Source: Ilumatobacter sp. (GTDB taxonomy: Bacteria; Actinomycetota; Acidimicrobiia; Acidimicrobiales; Ilumatobacteraceae). From it: DNA of 45,618 bases. Numbering within the stretch: position 1 is the first letter of the stretch; each line of letters starts with the position of its first letter. Below are positions 32,293-40,226 of this stretch, piece after piece. The stretch spans positions 1-45,618 of the forward strand of contig JABJAB010000083.1 of NCBI GenBank assembly GCA_018666235.1. The letters are read 5' to 3'. The position numbers were made by a program, and so were the translations under genes. Below the pieces are notes generated by a model. That model did no database searches, was not told the origin of the DNA, and worked only from the letters and a program-made list of their open reading frames with translations.

Positions 32293-33392
32293 GGTCGGAT
32301 CTCGTAGAAGGCGTTGAGGTTGTGTTTCACGTCAAGCGTTCGAAACTGCGAGAACCCTGCCGCTCCGGACATCTCGCGTGCCTTGCTCTCCGGGAGTCCC
32401 AGCGTTCCGAGGCCCTCCCCATCGGGCTCGGACAGTGCTGAAGACATGCACGACAACACGCTGATGCCATACATCAAGGCCGCCATCGGATTCTGCTCAA
32501 CATTGTCGGTAAAGGTGTCGCGCCCTTTGATGTCCACCAGCAACCACGTGCCGTCCGCAGCGAGCGCCGAGCGGATTGCCTCGACCATCTGGGTGGGATG
32601 CGACATGTCATGGATGCAATCAAATGTCGTGACGAAATCGACCGACTGGTCGGTGGGTAACGGATCGATACGCGGGTCGACGAATCGAGCGTTCTTGACA
32701 CCGGACTCGACACGGCGCGACTCGGCACGGTCGAGGGCGTGCTGCGAGATGTCGTAGCCGACGAAGGTCGAATGCGGGAAGGCCTCAGCCATCATCAGGA
32801 CCGCTCCCCCGGCGCCACAGCCGATGTCCACCACCGTGATCCCCGTGTGCAGACGTTCGATGATGCCATCGAGACTTGGCAGCACCGTCGGGATCAAGTG
32901 GGCCTTGTTCCAGGGTTCGAAACTTCGTTCGATACCGACCGCCCCCTCATGGCCGTGGCTGTCGTAGTCATGGCCGACGCCGGTGCGGAAGCTCTCAGGC
33001 ATGAGGTCGAGTGCCGCCATTGTCTGCGGAAAGCGATGAAACATTCCGGTACCGCTCGCGGGATGATCCGGTGACGCTAGGACCGCCACGCCTTCGGGCG
33101 ACAGGCCGAACTTCTCGTTGCCCGCCCCCGCGGTGTCGTCGACATCAAGCAAGCGAGCCGCGGCTTGGTTGTAGGCCCATTCGCGAACCCAACGTTCCGA
33201 GAGACCCGTTCGCTCCGCCAGCTCGATCGTGGTGATCGCTGTGCCCGCGTCAGCAAGGGCCGTGAAGAGTCCAAGCCGGTCACCGAGATGAATCATCCCG
33301 GCGGTCACAGCTCCGCTCAACTGCGTGAAGACGTTGAACCCGAACATCTTCAGCTTGTCGGGATCGGTCTCGACCATGGTCGCGTCTGTCAT
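32289..33392 (-). CDS. Class I SAM-dependent methyltransferase (Rv2258c-like) with N-terminal winged helix
   Basis: A 367-residue protein. Residues about 15-110 form a winged-helix-like domain (ELAERTGLSERWVREW) of the kind used for dimerisation in O-methyltransferases. The Rossmann methyltransferase has motif I VVDIGCGAGGAV, motif II FVGYDISQHAL, and FDCIHDMSHP around the active site. Length and layout resemble mycobacterial Rv2258c. The methyl acceptor is unknown. A TAGAGT box ends 6 nt before the ATG. It forms a two-gene unit with the SDR, suggesting small-molecule modification. Confidence 0.88.
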   Translation of the reverse strand: MTDATMVETDPDKLKMFGFNVFTQLSGAVTAGMIHLGDRLGLFTALADAGTAITTIELAERTGLSERWVREWAYNQAAARLLDVDDTAGAGNEKFGLSPEGVAVLASPDHPASGTGMFHRFPQTMAALDLMPESFRTGVGHDYDSHGHEGAVGIERSFEPWNKAHLIPTVLPSLDGIIERLHTGITVVDIGCGAGGAVLMMAEAFPHSTFVGYDISQHALDRAESRRVESGVKNARFVDPRIDPLPTDQSVDFVTTFDCIHDMSHPTQMVEAIRSALAADGTWLLVDIKGRDTFTDNVEQNPMAALMYGISVLSCMSSALSEPDGEGLGTLGLPESKAREMSGAAGFSQFRTLDVKHNLNAFYEIRP

Positions 33393-33398
33393 AGCGCG

Positions 33399-33404
33399 AC
33401 TCTA
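33399..33404 (-). promoter_or_regulatory. Putative -10 box (TAGAGT), leaderless start of methyltransferase
   Basis: The hexamer ends 6 nt before ATG 33392. It is identical to the box before livH. Confidence 0.5.
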
Positions 33405-33426
33405 GTTTTCCGCCATCGTCTGTTCG

Positions 33427-34104
33427 TCAGCGGCTGCGATCGTCCAATGCAAGATGCTCGGAGTTGCCCAACGAGCTCAACCCGAACGCGTGACCGTCAC
33501 CGAGTTCAAACGTCTGGATGCGGGTGATCGAGGTGTGGTTGAGCTGGAAGCGCTCCCACTGCCACGGGACCGGATCGATGCCGAGCAGATGCCCGATGGC
33601 CATCGAGTTCGTTCCGGCGTGAGCGACGAGAGCGATGCGTTGGTCCGGACGGTCGAGGTGCCACACCGGAAGCGCCCCATCAGTTCGCACGCCACCTCGC
33701 TGCGCCATAAACCCGTCGACGCCCGCAATGATTCGGTCGGCGAACTCGCGCACCGACTCGCCGCCTTCGAGACCCGTCCAGCGCTCGAGTGATGGGCGAG
33801 CGAGCAACTCTCGGTACGCCTCTTGCGCCAGCGAATACGGTGTTCCGTGCCAGTCTGGATCGCCGATCTCATGGAGCCACGGCTCGATCACCTCGGGGCG
33901 GTCCAGCACCGAATACAGCGGTTCGGCAGTCTGACGCGCACGCAGCAACGGTGACACAAGCACTTCGTCAAACGACTCGGTGGCCAGCACTTCAGCCATT
34001 CGCTTCGCTTGATGATGCCCGAGGTCCGTCAACGGGGGATTCACGACGTTGAGGTCATTGCGCATCCACTCCGGCTGTCCATGTCGGATGAGAACGATCT
34101 CCAT
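33427..34104 (-). CDS. Histidine phosphatase family protein
   Basis: A 225-residue phosphoglycerate-mutase-like phosphatase. The catalytic pair is EIVLIRHGQPEW (Arg7, His8). LVSPLLRARQTAEPL and the second histidine in LVAHAGTNS complete the site, and EGGESVREFADR is typical. The open frame extends far upstream across the divergent DUF2510 gene, but ATG 34104 is the natural start and has a TAGGTT box 8 nt before it. Substrate unknown. Confidence 0.9.
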   Translation of the reverse strand: MEIVLIRHGQPEWMRNDLNVVNPPLTDLGHHQAKRMAEVLATESFDEVLVSPLLRARQTAEPLYSVLDRPEVIEPWLHEIGDPDWHGTPYSLAQEAYRELLARPSLERWTGLEGGESVREFADRIIAGVDGFMAQRGGVRTDGALPVWHLDRPDQRIALVAHAGTNSMAIGHLLGIDPVPWQWERFQLNHTSITRIQTFELGDGHAFGLSSLGNSEHLALDDRSR

Positions 34105-34112
34105 GGGGGCGC

Positions 34113-34118
34113 AACCTA
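34113..34118 (-). promoter_or_regulatory. Putative -10 box (TAGGTT) of histidine phosphatase gene
   Basis: Ends 8 nt before ATG 34104. Confidence 0.5.
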
Positions 34119-34134
34119 TCCGGCTGCGGCTCGG

Positions 34135-34140
34135 TAGGTT
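34135..34140 (+). promoter_or_regulatory. Putative -10 box (TAGGTT) of DUF2510 gene
   Basis: Ends 8 nt before ATG 34149. Its -35 position would fall on the opposite promoter's -10 box. Confidence 0.5.
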
Positions 34141-34148
34141 GCGGCGCC

Positions 34149-34925
34149 ATGGTGGAAGGCATCGACGCTCCGAGCGGAACGCAGGGCAACGCCGGCTGGC
34201 ATCCCGACCCGGCCTCTCGTTTCGAGCTGCGCTACCACAATGGTCGGGCCTGGACCGCCGACGTCTCAACCAACGGCGAGCGCTTCGTCGATCCAGCAGG
34301 ATCTCGACCCAACGCACCGACCGCAGCGCCACAGACCCAGACCGCATCAAGTGCGCCGGTCGGGCGGAATCCGATCGCAACTGCCTCGATGGTGCTCGGC
34401 ATCATCTCCATCGGCATCGGATGGATGCCCGTCATCGTCGCGCTCGGACTCGTCGCCGCGCTTCTCGCCATCGTTTTTGGCATCACAGGACGTCGACGAG
34501 CGAAAACAGCGGGCGTCGGAGCGGGCTTCGCCACGACGGGGCTCATCACCGGAACCGTTGGCCTGCTGGCGTGTGTGGGCGGCGTGCTGTTCACGATGTC
34601 ACTGCTGCAGGCCGTGGACGAGTTCGAAAACCCGGCCCCGCACGACGCAGCGATCACATCGTGTGCGCGCTCCGGCGACGAAGTCATCGCACGCGGGACG
34701 CTGACCAACACGAGCGACAGCACTTCGACGTACACGGTCCGCGTCTTCTTTGTCCGCCCAGGCACCGACAACGCGCGGCACCAGGCGAACGTTGTCATCG
34801 ATGATGTCGCGCCCGGCCAGACCAAGACGTTCGAGACCACCCGCAATGTCGGCGAACTTGACCTTGAGTGCATCGTCGGAGCGGTCCGCGGTCCGCTCCC
34901 GTACGGGGTCGACCCGGGCACCTGA
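34149..34925 (+). CDS. DUF2510 and DUF4190 domain membrane protein
   Basis: A 258-residue actinobacterial membrane protein. The N-terminal DUF2510 domain (AGWHPDPASRFELRYHNGRAW, about 14-36) is followed by a Pro/Thr/Ala linker. Two membrane helices of DUF4190 type follow (about 78-113 and 120-155), with GRRRAKTAGVGAGFATTG between them. A C-terminal beta-rich domain (about 165-250) resembles FxLYD-like extracellular domains (ARGTLTNTSDSTSTYTV). Function unknown; such proteins sit at the cell envelope. The ATG has a TAGGTT box 8 nt upstream. Confidence 0.85.
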   Translation: MVEGIDAPSGTQGNAGWHPDPASRFELRYHNGRAWTADVSTNGERFVDPAGSRPNAPTAAPQTQTASSAPVGRNPIATASMVLGIISIGIGWMPVIVALGLVAALLAIVFGITGRRRAKTAGVGAGFATTGLITGTVGLLACVGGVLFTMSLLQAVDEFENPAPHDAAITSCARSGDEVIARGTLTNTSDSTSTYTVRVFFVRPGTDNARHQANVVIDDVAPGQTKTFETTRNVGELDLECIVGAVRGPLPYGVDPGT

Positions 34926-34931
34926 TCAGAT

Positions 34932-34953
34932 ATCCGATCAGGTTTCGGATCGG
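34932..34953. terminator. Possible weak hairpin between convergent genes
   Basis: CCGATC (34934-34939) pairs with GATCGG (34948-34953), and ATCCGA with TCGGAT is an alternative. No T-tail, and part lies in the lipoprotein gene, so termination is doubtful. Confidence 0.2.
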
Positions 34954-35321
34954 CAGGCCCAACCACCGTCGTCTTGACGAGTCAATGAAGCAACGGTCTC
35001 GTCGAGGCCGTTGTCAACGGCGTCGCGGTACTCGTCCGCCAACTCAGCAAACTGTGCCCGTCGCACGCTGCTCTCGGTCACATGGATGACCTCATCATTC
35101 AGCAACCCCCAGAACGACTCGGTCTCGGACATGCCGAGCAGCAGGATCAACGTTGGTGCATCGTCAGGGATCTCGTCGGCCGGTACCGCCACCTCGGCGC
35201 GTTGGCAGATTGGTTGCGACATGTCGTTGCGCCGATCATCGTCTTCTCCGCAGCCGCTGGCGCAGACAGCTACCGCTGCAATGAGTAACGCTGCCAGCGA
35301 CTTCGAGGCTGGGTTGATCAT
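34938..35321 (-). CDS. Small secreted lipoprotein of unknown function
   Basis: A 127-residue protein with a lipoprotein signal: a hydrophobic stretch (SLAALLIAAVAVCA) and lipobox ASGC, giving Cys at about residue 24, then an acidic start EDDD. The mature part is mostly helical and acidic, with two further cysteines (PICQRAE and GWACRSE) near its ends that could form a disulfide. I do not recognise the family. It overlaps the ABC exporter gene upstream by 4 nt, so it is probably the third gene of that operon and could assist the exporter. Confidence 0.77.
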   Translation of the reverse strand: MINPASKSLAALLIAAVAVCASGCGEDDDRRNDMSQPICQRAEVAVPADEIPDDAPTLILLLGMSETESFWGLLNDEVIHVTESSVRRAQFAELADEYRDAVDNGLDETVASLTRQDDGGWACRSET

Positions 35322-37174
35322 GTGCTCGACTGTACGGACTCGGCATCTCCGACACTGGTGGCTGACACCCAGGCGTCGAAGAGGCCGGCATAGGTTCCAC
35401 CCTGCTGGACCAGATCGTCATGGTGGCCGTCTTCGACGAGAACGCCATCAGCCAGGACCAACACCCGATCAGCGCGTGCTGCCGTCGAGAGCCGATGGGC
35501 AATCGCGATGGTGGTTCGAGTTGACGCCAGCACGTCGAGCGCTCGAGCGATGCGCACCTCCGTGAGTGCATCGACGCTGGAGGTTGCCTCATCGAGAATC
35601 AGTACATCGGGATCGGCAAGCCCAGCGCGTAGGAGCGCCACCAATTGGCGCTCGCCAGCGCTCAATTGGCCGCCGCGCTCACCGACTCGTGTGTCGAGTC
35701 CTTCGCTGAGCGCATCGACCCACTCGCCAACGTCGAGGTCCCGCACGATGGCCTCGACATCGGCCCGATTCGCGCCCGAGCGAGCAAAGGCGATGTTCCG
35801 CTCGACCGTGTCGTCGAAGAGGAACGGTTCCTGCGACACGACGACGAGACGCGAACGCAGGTCACTGCGCGCCACATCGGTCAGTGGCACCCCACCAACG
35901 GCAACCGTGCCATTCGTTGGGTCAGCAAAGCGGGCGATCAGCCTGCCCAGGGTGGTCTTACCCGAACCTGTTGATCCGACCATGGCAACTTGCTGTCCAG
36001 CGGGAATCAACAGCGAGATATCGCGAAGAACGAGCACCCCACCGCCGGCAGCCGAGTCGATGTGTTCGCCGATGCGAATCGGGTACGAGTAGTCGACGTG
36101 CTCAATGGCGATGTCGAGGCGGCCCAGCGGGAGCGGAGTGGGTTCGTCCGGCTCCGTCGGTGTGATCGGCATATCGAGCACCGACAGCACGCGGTGTAGG
36201 CCCGCAACCGCCGTCTGGGTCTGGTCGATGATCTCGGTGAATTCAGCGATGGGCTCGAGAAAGCGATACGTGAGAAACACGAAGCTCACCAGTGCTCCGG
36301 CGGTCAAACCTTCGGCAGGTCCCCGCCACACGCCGACACCGATGACGGCCGACACGGTGAACACGGCGAAGATCTCGCCCGACGGGAAGAGAAATGCCCC
36401 GTAGAGAGCGGCACGAATCTGGTCGCGCGCCTTGCGCTCCGTTGTCTCCTCAACCACTTCGGCCAACATTGATCCTGCGCCGTAGGCACGGATCGCCGGA
36501 GCGCCGGACACGACCTCCGCAATCGCACCGAGCATGATGCCGTTGCTCTTGCGCGCTTGGCCGTGGGCCACGACGAGTCGCTTCTGGACAGCTCGCAGGA
36601 CAAGCGCAAGCGGAAACGAAATGGCGAAGGCGATGAGCGCAAGCAGCCAGTCGTAGGCGAGCATGGCGATCCCGACGATGACCATCAGCGTGCTGCTGCG
36701 CATCCACGCCATGCCACCCCACTGGAAGAACTGCGTCAGCGTCTCGATGTCGGACGTGACCCGGGCGACCAGCCCGCCGCGACGCTCTTCGTTGTGGTCA
36801 GCGAGGCTGAGATGGTTGATGTGGTTGATCAGCTTTGACCGCAAGTCGTAGAGCGCCTGCTCGCTGCGTTCTCCGAGCCGGACCTGTGCCGTCCGCAATG
36901 CCAGTGCCGCTACGCAGACCGCCACGACCGCGATCAGCGCCAACTGCACGACCAAACCGACGCGGACCTCGTCGCGACCGGCAATCCCCTTGTCGATTGC
37001 CTGTTGGATCAGAATCGGCACAACGATCCGACCCGCCGAACCAACGGCCGCCAAGGCAAACGTGAGACCGAGGCCATCGCGGAGCACCGGTGCTGCCTCG
37101 AGGCCGCGACGAATGGTCGTGATTGCCGGATCCGCCGCGCCGGTGCCGAATGTGGAGGTCTGGGGGTCGGTCAT
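35318..37174 (-). CDS. ABC exporter half-transporter with catalytically intact ATPase
   Basis: A 618-residue fused membrane-ATPase subunit of the multidrug/lipid exporter (MsbA-like) type. The six-helix domain covers about 35-320. The ATPase has Walker A GSTGSGKTT (400-408), Walker B VLILDE with catalytic Glu529, and the switch His560. Its signature is LSAGE (504-508) instead of LSGGQ. Together with the overlapping upstream gene it should form an asymmetric heterodimer: this subunit's Walker motifs pair with the partner's normal LSGGQ to make the active site. Substrate unknown. The start overlaps the partner's stop by 4 nt. Confidence 0.92.
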   Translation of the reverse strand: MTDPQTSTFGTGAADPAITTIRRGLEAAPVLRDGLGLTFALAAVGSAGRIVVPILIQQAIDKGIAGRDEVRVGLVVQLALIAVVAVCVAALALRTAQVRLGERSEQALYDLRSKLINHINHLSLADHNEERRGGLVARVTSDIETLTQFFQWGGMAWMRSSTLMVIVGIAMLAYDWLLALIAFAISFPLALVLRAVQKRLVVAHGQARKSNGIMLGAIAEVVSGAPAIRAYGAGSMLAEVVEETTERKARDQIRAALYGAFLFPSGEIFAVFTVSAVIGVGVWRGPAEGLTAGALVSFVFLTYRFLEPIAEFTEIIDQTQTAVAGLHRVLSVLDMPITPTEPDEPTPLPLGRLDIAIEHVDYSYPIRIGEHIDSAAGGGVLVLRDISLLIPAGQQVAMVGSTGSGKTTLGRLIARFADPTNGTVAVGGVPLTDVARSDLRSRLVVVSQEPFLFDDTVERNIAFARSGANRADVEAIVRDLDVGEWVDALSEGLDTRVGERGGQLSAGERQLVALLRAGLADPDVLILDEATSSVDALTEVRIARALDVLASTRTTIAIAHRLSTAARADRVLVLADGVLVEDGHHDDLVQQGGTYAGLFDAWVSATSVGDAESVQSST

Positions 37175-38922
37175 CGCGCCCCCTCTCGATCCGCCTCGAA
37201 GGCTTCGACAAGCTGCCGGTACTCCGCGTGCGTCCGGAGCAGTTCATCGTGCGTTCCGTGCCCCGTCATCGCTCCGGCAGAGAGGAAGACCACATCGTCG
37301 GCAAGCGCAATCGTGGACGGTCGTGACGCGATCAGGAGCACGGTGGTCGATGCCAGAGCGGTACGCATGTTGTCGAGCACGGTTGATTCGGTTGCAGGGT
37401 CGAGCGCTGAGGTCGTGTCGTCAAGAATCAAGAGTGATGGACGCCGGACGAGTGCGCGTGCGAGCGCTACCCGCTGCCGTTGGCCGCCGCTGAGGCTGAC
37501 GCCGCGCTCGCCCACCACCGTGTCGAGCTGCGCTGGCAAGCCGCCCACGAACGCCTCCGCTGCAGCGAGACGGAGCGCTTCCCAAATTTCGTCGTCGTCA
37601 AGCTGGTCGCCGAACTCGATGTTGTCCCGGACCGTGCCGGCGAGCAAGAACGCCTCCTGAAAGACAATCGAGCGCGGACCGTCGGTGATGGCGATGGCGC
37701 CTGATGTCGGGGCAACCAAACCAGCGGCGAGGTCGGCCATGGTGCTCTTGCCGGCCCCGGTCGGCCCGACGAGGGCGGTGATCGAGCCAGATGGAAGCGT
37801 CACCGAAACAGGGCCAACGGCGTCAGTCTCGGCACCGGCATGGCGGAACACAACGTCGTCGAAGCGCACGCCGATTCCCGGTTCAGCGATGGTGATCCCG
37901 CGTACCGGGTCGGGCTCAACCGGCTCGGTCACGACGGCCTGGATGCGCGTCCACGCCGCCATGGACCGAGGCAGCTCAGACAGCGCATACCCGATCAGAC
38001 GGAGTGGCAGCACAAGCAGCGTGAACAAGAAGATCACACTCGAGAACTCACCGATGGTCACGTCGCCCGTGTTGACACGCAACGCGCCGATCACCACCAG
38101 AGCGATGTTGGTCAGTGTGGGGATCAGCTCCAAGAGAGCCTCGAACCAACTCCGCATCCGAATGGCACGCACGCGTGGCGTCAACACGTCGCCGGCCAGG
38201 GCGGTCAGACGTTGGGTCTCGCGTTCTTCAGCGCCATAGGACTTGATCAGCTGAATGCCCTCGAAGCTCTCGTGGACGCCGGCGGAAAAGGTTCCCAACC
38301 GGTCTTGCGCGTCGGTGAAGTGCACGGCCACAGCACGCTCATAGACCACGTTCGTCGCGACAAGCAGCGGGAAGACCACGATGGCGACGAGTCCGAGCGG
38401 AACGTCGGTCAGAAAGAGCCAAATCGTCGAGACGAAGATCATCAGCACCGTGCTGGACGCGAACGGAATGGGCGCAATCACGCTGACAGCGGCCTCGGTA
38501 TCCACCCCGGCGCGAGCAACCAGATCACCGTTGGCGTGACGACGATGCCATCCCAGTGGTTGCGTGACGAGTTTGTCAATCACCTGATTGGTGTACGTCT
38601 GAGCGACTCGCCACATACCGATCGATGCGAACGCTCGACGGAACACGACGCCCACGGCGCGGATCAACCCGATGCCGATGATCAGCCCGAATCCCGTCAT
38701 GACCGCACCGCTGGTCACTTCCCCTGCGTCGAATCGAACGACGATCACATTGTCGATCACCCAGCGAATGGCGAAACTCGAGGCCACCGTCGCGAGCGCA
38801 AACACCGCAGCTCCGCTGAAGGCAATGACGAACGGCCGCGGATGCAAGGCGAGCATCGAGCGAATCAGCCGCCAGTTGGCTCGGGCGCGCGAGGTTGAGG
38901 AAACTGTCGTCGCGTCGGGCAC
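37171..38922 (-). CDS. ABC exporter half-transporter with degenerate ATPase site
   Basis: A 583-residue fused exporter subunit. Membrane helices span about 30-310. Walker A GPTGAGKST is at 386-394, the Q-loop glutamine is 422 and the signature LSGGQ is at 477-481. The catalytic base is replaced: Walker B reads LLILDD (Asp502 for Glu), and the switch histidine is Ser533 (ASRPST). These changes match the degenerate site of heterodimeric exporters such as TM287/288. The GTG start at 38922 lies just after TAGAAA, an imperfect -10 box. First gene of the exporter operon. Confidence 0.92.
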   Translation of the reverse strand: MPDATTVSSTSRARANWRLIRSMLALHPRPFVIAFSGAAVFALATVASSFAIRWVIDNVIVVRFDAGEVTSGAVMTGFGLIIGIGLIRAVGVVFRRAFASIGMWRVAQTYTNQVIDKLVTQPLGWHRRHANGDLVARAGVDTEAAVSVIAPIPFASSTVLMIFVSTIWLFLTDVPLGLVAIVVFPLLVATNVVYERAVAVHFTDAQDRLGTFSAGVHESFEGIQLIKSYGAEERETQRLTALAGDVLTPRVRAIRMRSWFEALLELIPTLTNIALVVIGALRVNTGDVTIGEFSSVIFLFTLLVLPLRLIGYALSELPRSMAAWTRIQAVVTEPVEPDPVRGITIAEPGIGVRFDDVVFRHAGAETDAVGPVSVTLPSGSITALVGPTGAGKSTMADLAAGLVAPTSGAIAITDGPRSIVFQEAFLLAGTVRDNIEFGDQLDDDEIWEALRLAAAEAFVGGLPAQLDTVVGERGVSLSGGQRQRVALARALVRRPSLLILDDTTSALDPATESTVLDNMRTALASTTVLLIASRPSTIALADDVVFLSAGAMTGHGTHDELLRTHAEYRQLVEAFEADREGAR

Positions 38923-38951
38923 ATCGCGTTTCTACCAGCGTCGGGGCGCCA

Positions 38952-38957
38952 TAACGT
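38952..38957 (+). promoter_or_regulatory. Putative -10 box (TAACGT), leaderless start
   Basis: Ends 8 nt before GTG 38966 (11 before the in-frame GTG 38969). Confidence 0.45.
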
Positions 38958-38965
38958 CAGGCACT

Positions 38966-39547
38966 GTGGTGACACACGACGAACAGACCGACCCAGAGGT
39001 CGACTCGCGCCTCGACGAATACGGCCATTTCCGGCGCGAGGAACGCAGGGGCGGGATCACGCCGTTCAAGGTGCTGTTCCCGATCGGCGTCGTCCTCTTC
39101 GTCGGGTTCTGGACCTGGGCGCTCTTCTTCGCATCCAAGACGGCGGTCAACAAGATCGAGGACACGGCCTGGACCGAGCGAGCCGAAGAAATCTGCGCCC
39201 CGGTCAAAGCCGAGTTGCGTTCGATGGAGTTGCTCGCCAATCCCAGCCTCGCGATCCGCGCTGACCTGGTGACCGAGTCGACCGACTTGCTGGCGGCGAT
39301 GCTCAACGACATCGAAGCAGTCCAACCCGACGACCCGAAGGGTCAGGCGATCGTCCCCGACTGGATCGCCGATTGGCGCATCCTTGTTCAGGATCGCTAC
39401 AACTACGCCGAGCGGCTACGCGCGGGACAGGACGTCCCGTTCACCGAGTCGGCCGTACGCAGCGTGCCGATCACCGAGCGCATCGAAACCTTCGCTGGCG
39501 ACAACGCGATGCCGAGTTGCGCTCCGCCGCGCGGCTCAATCGTCTAG
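38966..39547 (+). CDS. Membrane-anchored hypothetical protein
   Basis: A 193-residue protein. A charged cytoplasmic N-terminus of about 33 residues (EQTDPEVDSRLDEYGHFRREE) leads into one membrane helix (about 34-55, FKVLFPIGVVLFVGFWTWALFF). A mostly helical extracytoplasmic domain follows, with two cysteines (EEICAPVKAE and MPSCAPPRG). I do not recognise the family. The frame stays open upstream within the exporter gene; GTG 38966 or 38969 is preferred because of the -10 box at 38952. It is convergent with the acyltransferase gene. Confidence 0.75.
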   Translation: MVTHDEQTDPEVDSRLDEYGHFRREERRGGITPFKVLFPIGVVLFVGFWTWALFFASKTAVNKIEDTAWTERAEEICAPVKAELRSMELLANPSLAIRADLVTESTDLLAAMLNDIEAVQPDDPKGQAIVPDWIADWRILVQDRYNYAERLRAGQDVPFTESAVRSVPITERIETFAGDNAMPSCAPPRGSIV

Positions 39548-39568
39548 CTGCCACCCGAGCGCAGCTAG
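39544..39568. terminator. Perfect inverted repeat spanning both stop codons of convergent genes
   Basis: CTAGCTGC (39544-39551) and GCAGCTAG (39561-39568) are 8-bp perfect arms with a 9-nt loop. Each arm contains a TAG stop, one for each gene. A GTTT follows on the plus strand, but there is no strong T-tail. Confidence 0.45.
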
Positions 39569-40206
39569 AGCTGTTTGATCACCTTCGCGGGCACACCAGC
39601 AGCAACGCAGTTGTCGGGCAACTCCCCGGTGACGACGCTGTTTGCCCCCACGACGACGTGACGCCCGACGATGGCGCCCGGCAGCACGACGGTGCCGTGA
39701 CCGAGCCACGCCCCGTCGCCAATCGAGACCGGCCGTTCCGGCATCACCTGCTGCGAAATCGGCAGGTCAAGGTCCTCGTAGCCATGATTTTGATCCGTGA
39801 TGTACACGTGGTGCCCGGTCCAGACGTCATCGCCAATGGTGATCTGTAAATGGCCGACGATGCCGCTGCCTTTGCCGATCAAGCAACGATCACCGACCGA
39901 AATGACGGGGTCGGTGATCATTTGCTGCCCAGGCACCATCCCCGCCGACAGAGTGACCTGCGGCCCGAACAACGTGCCGCTCCCAATCTCGATGTACTGC
40001 TCGTTGAAGAGCGTGTTCGGCGGAAAGCAAATCACACTGTTTGCGCCGAGCTTGCCGAATCGTTTGCCACGCCGGGTATCCGGGCCAATAGCGCCGAGCT
40101 CGCGTGCGGCGTCCCAGCCGAGGTGGACGAGATCTCCTGCCGCCCGCTTGGCGCCCGTGAGTACGCGCTGACGTAGTGAATCGGGCACCGGGTCACGTTC
40201 GAGCAC
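39565..40206 (-). CDS. Hexapeptide-repeat acyltransferase (left-handed beta-helix)
   Basis: A 213-residue protein with isoleucine/valine-rich hexapeptide repeats forming a left-handed beta-helix, as in maltose, galactoside and NodL acetyltransferases. Repeat signatures include FGPQVTL, ISVGDRCLIGKGSGIVGH, ITIGDDVWTGHHVYI and GDGAWLGHGTVVLPGAIVG, with the catalytic-type histidine in TGHHVYITDQNHGY. It transfers an acetyl or acyl group from CoA to an unknown hydroxyl or amine. GTG 40206 follows a TATCGT box by 6 nt. Confidence 0.87.
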   Translation of the reverse strand: MLERDPVPDSLRQRVLTGAKRAAGDLVHLGWDAARELGAIGPDTRRGKRFGKLGANSVICFPPNTLFNEQYIEIGSGTLFGPQVTLSAGMVPGQQMITDPVISVGDRCLIGKGSGIVGHLQITIGDDVWTGHHVYITDQNHGYEDLDLPISQQVMPERPVSIGDGAWLGHGTVVLPGAIVGRHVVVGANSVVTGELPDNCVAAGVPAKVIKQL

Positions 40207-40212
40207 GCCGTG

Positions 40213-40218
40213 ACGATA
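40213..40218 (-). promoter_or_regulatory. Putative -10 box (TATCGT), leaderless start of acyltransferase
   Basis: Ends 6 nt before GTG 40206, within the 20-bp gap after the crotonase stop. The acyltransferase may be transcribed on its own. Confidence 0.45.
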
Positions 40219-40226
40219 CCGAACTG

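Larger units (their letters stand above)
34110..34143. repeat. Inverted repeat carrying two mirror-image -10 boxes
   Basis: CGCAACCTA (34110-34118) and TAGGTTGCG (34135-34143) are perfect 9-bp arms separated by 16 bp. Each arm supplies the TAGGTT box of one of the two divergent genes, at the same 8-nt distance from each ATG. Confidence 0.85.

Noticed and set aside
37840..38898. Plus-strand open frame of 352 codons antisense to the exporter gene
   Set aside because: Very His/Arg/Asp-rich and opposite clear ABC transporter motifs.
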